Below, one piece after another: positions 17,654 to 27,703 of a stretch of DNA of 64,000 nucleotides (the stretch's first letter is position 1; each line of letters opens with the position of its first letter). Location: assembly GCA_021496925.1 (NCBI GenBank), contig CP053915.1, forward strand, positions 3,995,501-4,059,500, read 5' to 3'. The notes under the pieces are model-generated. The model searched no databases. It was given only the letters and a program-made list of their open reading frames with translations, and was not told the origin of the DNA. A program made the position numbers and the translations under genes. Origin of the DNA: Acidovorax sp. YS12 (GTDB lineage Bacteria; Pseudomonadota; Gammaproteobacteria; Burkholderiales; Burkholderiaceae_C).

Positions 17654-18016
17654 CTACTGCTGCCGTTGCCCGTCGCCCGGGGGCGTGCCCGCGGGGCCGT
17701 CCACCCGGGCGCTGCGCACGTTGGCAACCTGGCCGCGCACCACGCGCCAGAAGTTGGAGGTGCCTTGCACCAGGCGCCACGCGCGCGAGCGGCCCGCCAG
17801 CACGCCGACCTCGGGCAGAACGTCGCGCAGGTTCTGGATGCCCAGGATCTTGAGGTATTTGCGGATGGTCGCCTGGCTGTGCATGAGCATGAGCACGCGC
17901 CAGCCATAGTGCCGGCCGAGCATGAGCATGCCGATCGCGCTTTCCAGCTCACTGAGGTCGCCATGGAATGCATCGGTGGCGCGGTCGATGATCTCGATGA
18001 GTTCTTTGTTCGTCAT
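17654..18016 (-). CDS. conserved hypothetical protein
   Basis: 120 aa; not assigned to a family I know. The sequence is amphipathic alpha-helical (ELIEIIDRATDAFHGDLSELESAIGMLMLGRHYGWRVLMLMHS), followed by TIRKYLKILGIQNLRDVLPE and a basic tail. No signal peptide or membrane segment is visible. I started at 18016, an ATG that precedes a normal-looking N-terminus. It is divergent from the FTR1-like gene. The 226 bp downstream contain the receptor promoter region. Confidence 0.65.
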   Translation of the reverse strand: MTNKELIEIIDRATDAFHGDLSELESAIGMLMLGRHYGWRVLMLMHSQATIRKYLKILGIQNLRDVLPEVGVLAGRSRAWRLVQGTSNFWRVVRGQVANVRSARVDGPAGTPPGDGQRQQ

Positions 18017-18123
18017 GGGGCGTGCGGGGGGCGCGATGGCCGCCAAGTTTATGTGAAGGCTGACCCGGTAAAATCGAATCATCAAATAGGAATCAATTTC
18101 AAATTCGATATGGCGGGGTACGC

Positions 18124-18876
18124 ATGTTCGGAACTTTTCTCATCACGCTGCGGGAACTGGCTGAACTGGCACTGATCGCGGGCACCCTCGCCGTGGGGCT
18201 GGGGCAGGCCCGGCAGTGGGGGCTGGTGCGGCTGGTGCTGCTCAGCGTGCTGCTGGGCGCGGCCGTTGGCGGGGCGCTGGGGGCCAGCCTGCTGGACTGG
18301 GCCGAGCTCGACCTGCGCAGCACGGCGCTGCTGCACATCGGCATGGCCATCGGCATCCTGGTGCTGGTCAGCACCTCGCTGCTGGCCGAGTCGCGCATCA
18401 CCCTGGGCACGGGCGCGTGGCTCAAGGGTGTGCTGGAGCGGCCCTGGGCGCCCTGGGCGGTGGCCTGCTTCGCCTGCTTCGTCGCGGGCCGGGAGGTGCT
18501 GGAGATCGTGGTGCTGCTGAACTCCGTCTGGAAGCCCGAGAGGGCCGCCGCGCAGCTGTCCGGCGTGGCCGCCGCGGCTGCGGCCGTGGTGCTGCTCGGG
18601 CTGGCCTGGAAGACGGTGGGCGCGCGCGTGCAGAGCCTGGCGCTGTTCCGCCTCTCGGCGCTGGTGACGGGCGTGGTGGCCGTGGAGCTTTTCCTCGACG
18701 GGATGGCCAGCTTCCTCTACGCGCAAGGCATGCTGTACGCGCCGGACCACTGGATGGTCGGCGTCTCGCGCGCCCTCGAAGCGGGGTCGTGGGTAGGCTG
18801 GGCGTGCCTTGCCATCATGGCGTTTCCCTCCGTGCTGGTGTTTCGCAGCCTGTGGCGCGAAGCGAGCCCGGCTTGA
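18124..18876 (+). CDS. FTR1-like membrane protein (putative iron permease relative)
   Basis: 250 aa with about seven hydrophobic helices. Helix 1 contains RELAELALIAG and helix 4 contains AGREVLEIVVLL. These resemble the two REGLE/REGxE iron-coordinating motifs of Ftr1/EfeU permeases, with substitutions (RELAE and REVLE keep Arg and the last Glu). No EfeO or EfeB partner is adjacent. Iron transport is plausible given the nearby siderophore locus but unproven; another divalent or organic substrate is possible. Confidence 0.6.
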   Translation: MFGTFLITLRELAELALIAGTLAVGLGQARQWGLVRLVLLSVLLGAAVGGALGASLLDWAELDLRSTALLHIGMAIGILVLVSTSLLAESRITLGTGAWLKGVLERPWAPWAVACFACFVAGREVLEIVVLLNSVWKPERAAAQLSGVAAAAAAVVLLGLAWKTVGARVQSLALFRLSALVTGVVAVELFLDGMASFLYAQGMLYAPDHWMVGVSRALEAGSWVGWACLAIMAFPSVLVFRSLWREASPA

Positions 18877-18887
18877 AATGAAACAAC

Positions 18888-19030
18888 GACACCCCCCTGA
18901 GCGGCTGCGCCGCTTCCCCCCGCTCTCGCCACGCTGCGCGTGGCGGGCAGGGGGACTCATGCTCAGCGCAGCGGGGCGGCCCTTGCGCGGCGTCCGCTGG
19001 CCTGGGCCGCGCCGGTTTCATGGGCTGCGG
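18888..19030. repeat. long GC-rich interspersed repeat, copy C
   Basis: Nearly the same as copy D (42853-42987) and the reverse of copy B. It begins with the CCCCCTGAGCGGCTGCGCCGCTT block and ends with GCGCCGGTTTCATGGGCTGCG. A truncated relative of the same end lies near 20013-20070. It lies between the FTR1-like gene and the convergent MBL hydrolase gene. Confidence 0.75.
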
Positions 19031-19053
19031 GTGGCGCGTAGCACCATGAAAAA

Positions 19054-19980
19054 TCAAGCGTTGTGCAGCACGTCGCCTTCGCGGGTGGCGGCGCCTGAGC
19101 GCACCAGGTCCTGCGCCAGCGCGTCGAGCCAGCCGGTGAGCGCCTGTTCGCTGAAATAGCGCGCATGCAGCATGCCGAAATAGGGCGTGGCCGTGGCCCA
19201 GGCGAGCAGGTCGGCGCGTGCGATCTGCTGCCATTCGAGCAGCTTGTACTTGAGCAGCACCTTGGCCGCGTACAGCGCATGCTTGGCCGGGCTGCGCACG
19301 AAACCCTCCAGTCGCTGGCGCGCGCCGGCGAGCGCGCGCGGCGCGTCGTGAAACACCGGGCCGTGGCCGGGGACCACGGTGCGCGGCGCGAGCCGCTCGA
19401 TCAGGTCGAACGTGGCGGCCACGTCGGCGAAGGCCTGCGCGCCTTCCAGCTCGGGGAAGACCACGCCGAAGCCGTTTTCCCACAGCGCGTCGGCCGACAG
19501 CAGGATGCGCGCCTGCGGCTCGAACAGCACCACCGAGTGCGGGTCGTGCCCCGGCGCGGCGTGCACTTGCCAGGGCTTGTCGCCCAGCAGCACGCAGGAG
19601 CCCGGCTCCAGCAGCATGTCGGCGCGGAACGGCGGGCAGTGCTGGCCGGTGGGGGTGTAGCTCAGCGCGTAGGCATCCCAGGCGCGCACGTGGGGCGCCT
19701 GGCCTGGCGGGATGGCCGTGCGCACGCCGGGCCACGCCGCTTGCAGCGCGGCGTTGCCGCCGCAGTGGTCGCTGTGCAGGTGGGTGTTGAGCACGCGGTC
19801 CAGCGGCCGTCCGTCCAGGCAGGTGGCCACCAGCGCCACGGTCTGTTCGGCATGGCTGTGGTAGCCGGTGTCCACCAGGGCGGTGTCGTGCCGGCCGATG
19901 AAGAGGATGTTGTTGGCGGACAGCCAGCCGCGCTCCAATACGGTGATTTCAGGCGGCAACCCAGGCGGGGAAAGCGTCAT
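19054..19980 (-). CDS. MBL-fold metallo-hydrolase
   Basis: 308 aa. The metallo-beta-lactamase signature THLHSDHCGG is at about residue 66. Further metal ligands are in AAPGHDPHS (His), SADALW (Asp) and VVPGHGPV (His). The C-terminal 80 residues are helical. Hydrolysis of a thioester, phosphodiester or lactone is possible; the family does not reveal the substrate. It is a single gene bounded by interspersed repeats on both sides. Confidence 0.85.
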   Translation of the reverse strand: MTLSPPGLPPEITVLERGWLSANNILFIGRHDTALVDTGYHSHAEQTVALVATCLDGRPLDRVLNTHLHSDHCGGNAALQAAWPGVRTAIPPGQAPHVRAWDAYALSYTPTGQHCPPFRADMLLEPGSCVLLGDKPWQVHAAPGHDPHSVVLFEPQARILLSADALWENGFGVVFPELEGAQAFADVAATFDLIERLAPRTVVPGHGPVFHDAPRALAGARQRLEGFVRSPAKHALYAAKVLLKYKLLEWQQIARADLLAWATATPYFGMLHARYFSEQALTGWLDALAQDLVRSGAATREGDVLHNA

Positions 19981-20074
19981 CAGCTATCAAGAAAAGAGTA
20001 ATCGCAGTGATCCATGGCGCGTCACCCGCGGCCCATGAACCCGGCGCGGAGGCCCGCGGACGCCGCGCTGGGGT

Positions 20075-21754
20075 TCAACTGCGCAGCTCGCGCCGGAGGA
20101 TTTTGCCGACGTTGGTCTTGGGCAGCTCCTCGCGGAATTCTATGTACTTGGGCCGCTTGTAGCCGGTCAGGTTGTCGTGGCAGTAGCGCACCAGCGTGTC
20201 CTCGGTCAGCGAGGCGTCGCTCTTGATGACGAAGATCTTGATGGCCTCGCCCGATTTCTCATCCGCCACGCCCACCGCCGCGCATTCCAGCACCCCGGGG
20301 CACAGCGAGATGACCTGCTCCAGCTCGTTCGGGAAGACGTTGAAGCCCGAGACGATGATCATGTCCTTCTTGCGGTCGATGATGCGCGTGTAGCCCGCCT
20401 CGTCCATGATGCCGATGTCCCCGGTGCGCATGAAGCCGTCGGCCGTGAACGCCTTGGCCGTCTCCTCGGGCTGGTTGTAGTAGCCGCGCATGACGTTGGG
20501 GCCCTTGATGCAGATCTCGCCGCTCTGGCCCGTGGGCAGGCTGGCGCCCGCGTCGTCCTTGATGGCGATCTCGATGCCCGGCAGCGGCAGGCCGATGGTG
20601 CCGGTGAAGCTGGTGTTGCCCACCGGGTTGTTGGTGCCGATGGCGCAGGTCTCGCTCATGCCCCAGCCCTCGATCATGGTGCTGCCCGTGGCCTGCTGCC
20701 ACTGGCGCGCCGTGCCTTCGGCGGCGGCCATGCCGCCGGCCTGGGAAACGCACAGTTGCGAGAAATCGAGCTTGCGGAACTGCGGGTTCTGCAGCAGCGC
20801 GTTGAACAGCGTGTTCACCGCGGGCAGCATGTGGAAGGGGCGCTTCTTCAGCACGTCGACGAACTTCGGGATGTCGCGCGGGTTGGGAATCAGCGTCAGG
20901 CTCGACCCCTGGCGGATCGCCAGCAGGCACAGCGTGAGCGCGAAGATGTGGTAGAGCGGCAGCGCCGCGATGCTGTTGGCCTTGCTCAGGTCGCCGATCT
21001 TGGCCAGCGCCGGGGTGAACCAGGCCTCGGCTTGCAGCGTGGCGGCAATGATGTTGCGGTGCGTCAGCACGGCGCCCTTGGACAGGCCGGTGGTGCCGCC
21101 GGTGTACTGCAGGAAGGCGATGGAGTCGTGGGTAGCCTGGCTCGGCTGGAGCCTGCGTGCACGGCCCAGTGCCAGGGCCTTCTTGAAGGGCGTGACCTGG
21201 CGGCCGCCGGTCAGTGGCAGGGCGTACGGCGGCACCATCTTCGCCAGGTGGCGCACGGCGAAGGTGATCCAGCGGCCGTACCAGGCACCCAGCATGTCGC
21301 CCATGGAGGCGATGCAGACATGCTGGATGTGCGTGTGCTCGATGACCTCGGCCAGGGTGTGGGCGAAGTTCTCCAGGATCACGATGGCCGTGGCGCCCGA
21401 GTCCTTGAGCTGGTGCTCCAGCTCGCGCGCGGTGTACAGCGGGTTCACGTTCACGCAGGTGAAGCCCGCGCGCAGCACGCCGGCCATGGTCACGCCGAAC
21501 TGCGGCACGTTGGGCAGCATGATGGCCACGCGCGCGTCCGGCGCCAGCCCCAGGCCCTGCAGCCACGCGCCCAGGGCGGCGCTGTGGCGGTCCAGCTCCC
21601 CGTAGGTCATCCAGCGGTCCATGCAGACCGAGAAGGGGCTGGCGGCGTGCTGGCGGAACGATTCCTCCAGCAGGTGCGGCACCGAGCGGTACTGGTCGGG
21701 GTCGATATCGTGCGGTACGCCGGGGGGGTAGCTTTTGAGCCAGGTTTTTTCCAT
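20075..21754 (-). CDS. fadD: long-chain fatty-acid-CoA ligase
   Basis: 559 aa. ATP-dependent activation of long-chain fatty acids to acyl-CoA. The AMP-binding P-loop YTGGTTGLSKGAVLTH begins at about residue 209, the GWGMSET motif is near 375, and TGDIGIMDEAGY...DRKKDMIIVSGFNVFP is the hinge region. GKILRREL carries the C-terminal catalytic Lys. I chose the ATG at 21754, where MEKTWLKSYPPG matches the usual FadD start. Confidence 0.93.
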   Translation of the reverse strand: MEKTWLKSYPPGVPHDIDPDQYRSVPHLLEESFRQHAASPFSVCMDRWMTYGELDRHSAALGAWLQGLGLAPDARVAIMLPNVPQFGVTMAGVLRAGFTCVNVNPLYTARELEHQLKDSGATAIVILENFAHTLAEVIEHTHIQHVCIASMGDMLGAWYGRWITFAVRHLAKMVPPYALPLTGGRQVTPFKKALALGRARRLQPSQATHDSIAFLQYTGGTTGLSKGAVLTHRNIIAATLQAEAWFTPALAKIGDLSKANSIAALPLYHIFALTLCLLAIRQGSSLTLIPNPRDIPKFVDVLKKRPFHMLPAVNTLFNALLQNPQFRKLDFSQLCVSQAGGMAAAEGTARQWQQATGSTMIEGWGMSETCAIGTNNPVGNTSFTGTIGLPLPGIEIAIKDDAGASLPTGQSGEICIKGPNVMRGYYNQPEETAKAFTADGFMRTGDIGIMDEAGYTRIIDRKKDMIIVSGFNVFPNELEQVISLCPGVLECAAVGVADEKSGEAIKIFVIKSDASLTEDTLVRYCHDNLTGYKRPKYIEFREELPKTNVGKILRRELRS

Positions 21755-21816
21755 GCAAGAACCTTGAATGCGCCAGGGAAGTTGGCAGGCATTGTGGGTG
21801 CGCCCCCCGGCCAGGG

Positions 21817-22551
21817 CTATCGGGCTTGTCCCAGGGTCTGGCGCAATGCTGTCTCGCATGCGACAGGCGACGCGCCGAACAGCTGCTCCAGCAGGGCGCC
21901 CTCGCGCTGCGCAATGGTGCCGAGGAAGTGGGCCACCGCGCCGCGCGTGCGCGCCAGGGTGCCGAAGGTGTCGAAGCCGGCTTCCAGAAAGCGCTGCAGC
22001 TCGCTCAGCCCGGCGGCCTGGGCCGGGCCGCGCATCATGCGCAGCATGGTGCGCAGGCCGGGCTTGGCGGTCAGCCGCGCCAGGTCCTGCCCCATGGCCA
22101 GCACACTGGCGAGCTGCGCCTGGCGCGCCTGCGGCTGGCCCACCTGGCGCCAGGCGGCCACGTAGCGCGCGGCCGGGTCGCCGGGCAGGCCGTCCCAGGT
22201 GGCGCCCATGGCATGGTCGAGCTGCTCGGTCTGCGCATGCAATTGCGCCAGCGCCACGGCCATGTCCACCACCGGGCGGGGGAACAGCGTCTGCAGCGTG
22301 CCGGCGATGCGCCCGAACTGCGCGTCGCGCGCCTGGTAGTCGGCGCTGCCGTACAGCTCGGCCAGGAAGAAGCGCGCCGCCGGCGCGTACAGCACGGAGG
22401 CCAGCAGGTCGGCATAGGTGCCGCGAAAGCGCGCCGATTGCAGCGCCTTGACGGCGTGCACCGCCGCGCCCCAGGCGGGCGTGTCGGTGCGCTGCTGGCG
22501 CAGGGCCGTTACCTCGGCGATGCAGTGGCGGATGGTCTGGGCGGCGTCCAT
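21817..22551 (-). CDS. conserved hypothetical protein (FFLAELYG motif)
   Basis: 244 aa, largely alpha-helical and without a signal peptide. The best-conserved-looking block is ARFFLAELYGSADYQARDAQFGRIAGTLQ near residue 58. I recall similar FFLxxLYGxxD blocks in betaproteobacterial proteins of unknown function and assign no role. The start at 22551 was chosen because the longer frame has an atypical N-terminus. It lies upstream of fadD on the same strand. Confidence 0.7.
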   Translation of the reverse strand: MDAAQTIRHCIAEVTALRQQRTDTPAWGAAVHAVKALQSARFRGTYADLLASVLYAPAARFFLAELYGSADYQARDAQFGRIAGTLQTLFPRPVVDMAVALAQLHAQTEQLDHAMGATWDGLPGDPAARYVAAWRQVGQPQARQAQLASVLAMGQDLARLTAKPGLRTMLRMMRGPAQAAGLSELQRFLEAGFDTFGTLARTRGAVAHFLGTIAQREGALLEQLFGASPVACETALRQTLGQAR

Positions 22552-22658
22552 GGTATTTTCGGGCGGGTTGGCGCTGTGCAGAGAAATATAAGCCAAATCA
22601 CCCTCCAAGGCCCATGCAGCAAGCGCGGGCAGCTATCAAAAAGAGAGTTCTCCCTATC

Positions 22659-23567
22659 ATGAACGCCCGCTGGCAGCAAGCCCTCTCGCTCACGCTCCTG
22701 TGCGCCGCAGCCGCCTGGCTGGCCTGGCAGTGGCCCCGCTCGCCCGCCGTGGCGCTGGCGGGCCTGGCCGTGCTGGCGCTGTGGAGCCTGGCGTGGCTGG
22801 GGCTGCAGTTCGCGCTGATGCGGTACGTCAACCGCGGCGATCCCGCGCCGCGCGCGGGCCGCTGGCAGTGCCTGCGCGCCTGGTGGGCCGAGGCCGGCGT
22901 GGCGACGCTGCTGTTCGGCTGGCGCCAGCCGTTCCGCCACGCCGCCTGCCCGGACTGGCTGCCGGCCCAGGAGGCCGGGGGCGCCCCAGGCCGGGGCGTG
23001 GTGCTGGTGCACGGCTTCATGTGCAACCGCGGGATCTGGAACCGCTGGATGCGCCTGCTGCGCGCACGCGGCCATGCCCATGTGGCGGTGACGCTGGAGC
23101 CGGTGCTGGGCTCGATCGACGGGTATGCGGCGCAGATCGACGATGCCGTGCGCCGCGTCACGGCCGCCACGGGGTGCCCCCCGGTGCTGCTGTGCCACAG
23201 CATGGGGGGGCTGGCCGCGCGCGCCTGGCTGCGCGCCGTGCCGGGCGCAGACGCGCGCGTGCACCGCGTCATCACCCTGGGAACGCCCCACGGTGGCACC
23301 TGGGCGGCGCGCTGGAGCCGCGCCGGCAACGGCCGTCAGATGCGCCTGGACGGCGACTGGCTGCGCCAGCTCGCGCAGGCCGAGCCGGCCCAGCGGCGCG
23401 CGCTGTTCACCTGCTGGTATTCCAACTGCGACAACATCGTCTTTCCCGCCAGCACGGCGGCGCTGGCGGGGGCCGACAACCGCTTCATCGCCGGCGTGGC
23501 CCATTTGCAGATGGTGGACGCACCCGCGGTGGTGCGGGCCTGCCTGGCGGACATCGCGCGGGACTGA
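22659..23567 (+). CDS. membrane-anchored alpha/beta-hydrolase (esterase/lipase family)
   Basis: 302 aa. Two hydrophobic segments lie within residues 5-55. The alpha/beta-hydrolase fold follows, with the oxyanion motif VLVHGFMCN near residue 113 and the nucleophile elbow LLCHSMGGLA (GxSxG variant HSMGG) near 172. TLGTPHGGTW is typical of triacylglycerol lipases and PGAP1-like esterases. I chose the ATG at 22659 because the earlier ATG at 22614 lies inside a half-copy of the short palindromic repeat. Confidence 0.84.
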   Translation: MNARWQQALSLTLLCAAAAWLAWQWPRSPAVALAGLAVLALWSLAWLGLQFALMRYVNRGDPAPRAGRWQCLRAWWAEAGVATLLFGWRQPFRHAACPDWLPAQEAGGAPGRGVVLVHGFMCNRGIWNRWMRLLRARGHAHVAVTLEPVLGSIDGYAAQIDDAVRRVTAATGCPPVLLCHSMGGLAARAWLRAVPGADARVHRVITLGTPHGGTWAARWSRAGNGRQMRLDGDWLRQLAQAEPAQRRALFTCWYSNCDNIVFPASTAALAGADNRFIAGVAHLQMVDAPAVVRACLADIARD

Positions 23568-23582
23568 GGCCCCGATGGCGGG

Positions 23583-24407
23583 TCAGTGCGCGCTGGCGGC
23601 GAATTCCGGCAGCTTGCGCAGGCAGGCGTAGAGCGGCGTGAAGTCGGGCTCGGTGAGCGCGAACAGCTGCTCGAAGCTCTCGGCCACGAAGTAGGTCTGC
23701 TGGTAGCTGTCGATCTTGTAGCGCGTGCGCATGGTGCGCTCGATCTGCAGCGGCAGGCGCTGCGGTTCGGCGCTGCGCACGGCGTAGGCCAGCTCGCCGG
23801 CGGAGCTCAGGATGCCGGCGCCGTAGGCGCGCAGCGCGCCGCGCTCGCGGATCAGCCCGAACTCGATGGTGTACCAGTACAGGCGCGCGAGCATCTCGCA
23901 GGCGCCGAGCCGCTGGGCCTTGAGCCCGCCCTGGCCATAGCGCTGCACGTAGTCGGCGAACACGGGGTTGAACAGCAGCGGCACGTGGCCGAACAGGTCG
24001 TGGAAGATGTCCGGCTCGACGATGTAGTCGAATTCCGCGGGCGTGCGGATCCAGTCCGTCACCGGGAACTTGCGGTTCGCCAGCAGCGTGAAGAACGGCA
24101 CTTCCGGGATCAGGCCGGGCACGGCCACGAGCTGCCAGCGCGTGGCGCGGTACAGGCGCTCGCTGACTTCCTCCAGGCGCGGGATGCGCTCCTTGGCGCC
24201 GAGCAGCGGCAGCGCGTCGATGAAGTGCTGGCTGGCCAGGCCGGGCAGCTGGGCCGACTGGCGCTCGTACAGGCGGTGGTAGAGGTCGTGGTCCTGCGCG
24301 GTGTAGGCGGCGTAGTCCTGCGCGCAGGTGTAGTCGTCGGCGGCGCGGTCATAGTCGCCGCGCGGCGGCCGCGCGCTGGCGCCATAGACGGCGGGGTTGA
24401 CTGCCAT
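23583..24407 (-). CDS. phhA: phenylalanine-4-hydroxylase
   Basis: 274 aa, monomeric bacterial type. It hydroxylates Phe to Tyr using tetrahydropterin, O2 and Fe(II). The iron ligands are seen in EPDIFHDLFGHVPLL (two His) and in WYTIEFGL (Glu). It lies 17 bp downstream of the hpd gene on the same strand, so the pair forms a Phe/Tyr catabolic operon. The start MAVNPAVYG at 24407 gives the usual length. Confidence 0.95.
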   Translation of the reverse strand: MAVNPAVYGASARPPRGDYDRAADDYTCAQDYAAYTAQDHDLYHRLYERQSAQLPGLASQHFIDALPLLGAKERIPRLEEVSERLYRATRWQLVAVPGLIPEVPFFTLLANRKFPVTDWIRTPAEFDYIVEPDIFHDLFGHVPLLFNPVFADYVQRYGQGGLKAQRLGACEMLARLYWYTIEFGLIRERGALRAYGAGILSSAGELAYAVRSAEPQRLPLQIERTMRTRYKIDSYQQTYFVAESFEQLFALTEPDFTPLYACLRKLPEFAASAH

Positions 24408-24424
24408 GGCCGGGGCTCCCGGGC

Positions 24425-25552
<1,128 letters not shown>

Positions 25553-25655
25553 GGTGTCTCCGTGTGGTTGGGGTTCTGCTGCCCACTGTAAGGATGACGG
25601 AGATCAGCATTTGCGCGAAATATGCCGCTGGCGTGCGATGTTTTGCAGGAATTTT

Positions 25656-25677
25656 GCGCAATGTCAGTGCATTGCGC
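25656..25677. promoter_or_regulatory. inverted repeat upstream of hpd-phhA
   Basis: GCGCAAT and ATTGCGC arms separated by 8 bp, about 104 bp upstream of hpd, in a 142-bp AT-richer gap that must hold the promoter. A second small near-palindrome (ATTTGCGCGAAAT) lies around 25610-25622. Both are candidate operators; the regulator is unknown. Confidence 0.35.
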
Positions 25678-25694
25678 TTTTTGCTGCGTGTGTT

Positions 25695-26633
25695 CTATGG
25701 CGCCGCCTGGCCCTGCTGCGCCCGCAGGGCCAGCGCCGCGTCGATGCGCAGCTGCTCCTGCGGGGTGAACAGCCTGCCGCGCAGCTGCTGCAGGCCGCCG
25801 TCGTCCAGGCCCTGGCCCAGGGCCTGCCGGTACTGGTCCAGCCGCGCGTTCCAGTCGCGTTCCTCATGGTCGAGCCGTGCCATGCGTTCGGCGGCCTCGG
25901 TGCCGTACAGGGCGCTGCGCTGCGCCAGGCGCGTGGCGTCGTCGGCGCCCTGCGCGTCGAAGGCGGCGGTTTGCCGCGCCGCATCCACGTGGGCGACGGA
26001 GGCCGCGCGGTCCGCGCGCGCCGCGGGCGGGAGCAGGGCCTCGGCCTCGGCCAGGGCCTGCTGCCGCTGCGCCGCGGAGAGGTGGGACTGGCGTTCGATG
26101 TCCAGGCGGGCCAGCGTGTACTGGTCCAGTTGCAGCTGTGCGCCGAACAGGGCGTCGTACTCCTCGGCGCTGAAGTGCTGCAGCTGCAGCGTGCGCAGCT
26201 GCGCCATGGCGCCGCGCAGGGCGTCGGGGTCCAGCGGGTCGGCCGGGGGCTTGAGCTGGCCCAGCGCCACGCGGTAGTCCACGTAGCGGCGCGCCAGCGC
26301 CAGCGCGCTTTGCGCCAGCGCGGGCGGAAAGTGCTGGGCCACCAGCGCGCCCAGCTTTGCCTTGAGGGCTTGCGGGTCGCTGGCGGGGCCCGCCGCGTGC
26401 AGCAGCGCCTCCAGCGCGTCGCGCAGGCCGGGGGTGAGCAGGGCCTGCGGGCTGGCCGGGCCGGGGCCGGCCGGGGTGGCGCCGGCCATGGGCGCTGACC
26501 CTGCGGCCCCGGCCACGGCGGGCGCGGGGCCTGCCGGGGCAGGGGCCGGGCTGCTGCCCGGCAGCCACCACCACAGCACCCCTGCGCCGGCCAGCATGCC
26601 GGCGCCGGTCCACGCCCACGCCCGGCGCGTCAC
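25695..26633 (-). CDS. lipase-specific foldase (lipase secretion chaperone)
   Basis: 312 aa. An N-terminal membrane anchor (WTGAGMLAGAGVLWWWLPG) is followed by an Ala/Pro-rich linker of about 50 residues, then an all-helical domain like Lif proteins. That domain includes RRYVDYRVALGQL, FSAEEYDALFG and a C-terminal FTPQEQLRIDAALAL. These inner-membrane steric chaperones fold the partner lipase in the periplasm before type II secretion. The GTG start at 26633 overlaps the lipase stop by 3 bp, so the pair is translationally coupled. Confidence 0.85.
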   Translation of the reverse strand: MTRRAWAWTGAGMLAGAGVLWWWLPGSSPAPAPAGPAPAVAGAAGSAPMAGATPAGPGPASPQALLTPGLRDALEALLHAAGPASDPQALKAKLGALVAQHFPPALAQSALALARRYVDYRVALGQLKPPADPLDPDALRGAMAQLRTLQLQHFSAEEYDALFGAQLQLDQYTLARLDIERQSHLSAAQRQQALAEAEALLPPAARADRAASVAHVDAARQTAAFDAQGADDATRLAQRSALYGTEAAERMARLDHEERDWNARLDQYRQALGQGLDDGGLQQLRGRLFTPQEQLRIDAALALRAQQGQAAP

Positions 26634-27562
26634 AGTCCCAGGCCCTTGAGGCGTGTGGCGTGCTCGCGGTACAGCGTCACCGGGTCGGTGGCGAACCAGT
26701 CGCGCAGGCCCAGGAGCTGGTTGACTTCGTCCAGGTGGTTCTGCGCGTAGTCGCCCAGGCTCTTGCCCAGGCGCGAGGAGCAGGCCGAGACCAGCCCGTC
26801 GTTGGCCTCCCCGAACACCAGCCCCAGCAGGGCCAGCGGCGCATCGCTCAGGTCGAGCAGGTTGGTGGCGGTGCGCGTGCCGGTCCACGAGTAGTAGCGC
26901 ACGCCGTTCACCTGTTCCGCGCCGCTGCCGCAGCCGCTGCCGGGCACGCCGGCGCCGAAGCGCTGGTTGAAGCGCGCCGAGCCTGCGGTGCTCAGGGAGT
27001 CGAGCGCGGCCGTGGGCATCTGCGGCAGGCCGGTGCCGCCCGAGGCGACGTTGATGAGGCTGACCAGCGCCTTGGCGGCGGTGTTGGCCACGGCCTCGCT
27101 CACGCTGCCGGCGGGGGCCACGCCGCGCACGATGTCGGCCACGCGCGAGCCCCGGTTGACGCCGCCCACGGAGGTGACCGAGGCCACGAGCTGGGGCGCC
27201 ACGCCCGCGACGTAGCGGGCCGTGGGGCCGCCGTGCGAATGGCCGATCAGGTTGACCTTGGCCGCCCCGGACAGCGCCAGGATGTTCTTCACCTGCGCCA
27301 GCAGCTGTTCGCCGCGCACCTCGGTGCTGTTGGCGGCGGACACCTGGGCCACGTAGACCTTGGCGCCGTCGCGGCGCAGCGCGTCGGGAATGCCGTAGAA
27401 GTAGTCGATGCCCAGCGCCGAATCGAAGCCGAACAGGCCGTGCACCAGCACGATGGGGTAGCGCGTCTGCGTGGCGGTGCCCGCGTGCGCGGCCTGCCAA
27501 AGGGCCAGCGCGGCGCAGGCAACGACGAAGCCGCGCAGCGCGCGGCGCAATAAATCGGTCAT
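26630..27562 (-). CDS. secreted triacylglycerol lipase (family I)
   Basis: 310 aa. Signal peptide of about 27 residues ending AHAG. The mature enzyme begins with YPIVLVHGLFGFD (oxyanion region). The nucleophile elbow is GHSHGGPTARYVA near residue 108. Two Cys (in PGSGCGSG and VSACSS) could form the single disulfide of family I.1/I.2 lipases, and late Asp and His residues complete the triad. Its foldase gene follows directly. A 9-bp inverted repeat lies 25 bp upstream of the start. Confidence 0.92.
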   Translation of the reverse strand: MTDLLRRALRGFVVACAALALWQAAHAGTATQTRYPIVLVHGLFGFDSALGIDYFYGIPDALRRDGAKVYVAQVSAANSTEVRGEQLLAQVKNILALSGAAKVNLIGHSHGGPTARYVAGVAPQLVASVTSVGGVNRGSRVADIVRGVAPAGSVSEAVANTAAKALVSLINVASGGTGLPQMPTAALDSLSTAGSARFNQRFGAGVPGSGCGSGAEQVNGVRYYSWTGTRTATNLLDLSDAPLALLGLVFGEANDGLVSACSSRLGKSLGDYAQNHLDEVNQLLGLRDWFATDPVTLYREHATRLKGLGL

Positions 27563-27586
27563 GAATGTCTCCTGGTGGTTGTTTTG

Positions 27587-27614
27587 CGAAAAACGAACGA
27601 CCGTGCGTTTTTCG
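27587..27614. promoter_or_regulatory. inverted repeat in the lipase / Lrp-family intergenic region
   Basis: CGAAAAACG at 27587-27595 and CGTTTTTCG at 27606-27614 are perfect 9-bp inverted arms with a 10-bp spacer, between the divergent lipase gene and the Lrp/AsnC regulator gene. Position and symmetry fit an operator for the adjacent regulator controlling itself and/or the lipase. A bidirectional terminator is unlikely, since both genes point away from it. Confidence 0.45.
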
Positions 27615-27703
27615 GAGGACTATTTTTGGGGCAACGGCTTCGGCCAAGTCCTGGGATTTACCCGGTGCGCGGCGCCGCCGCCCCGATGCGCTAGAGTCGC
27701 CCG

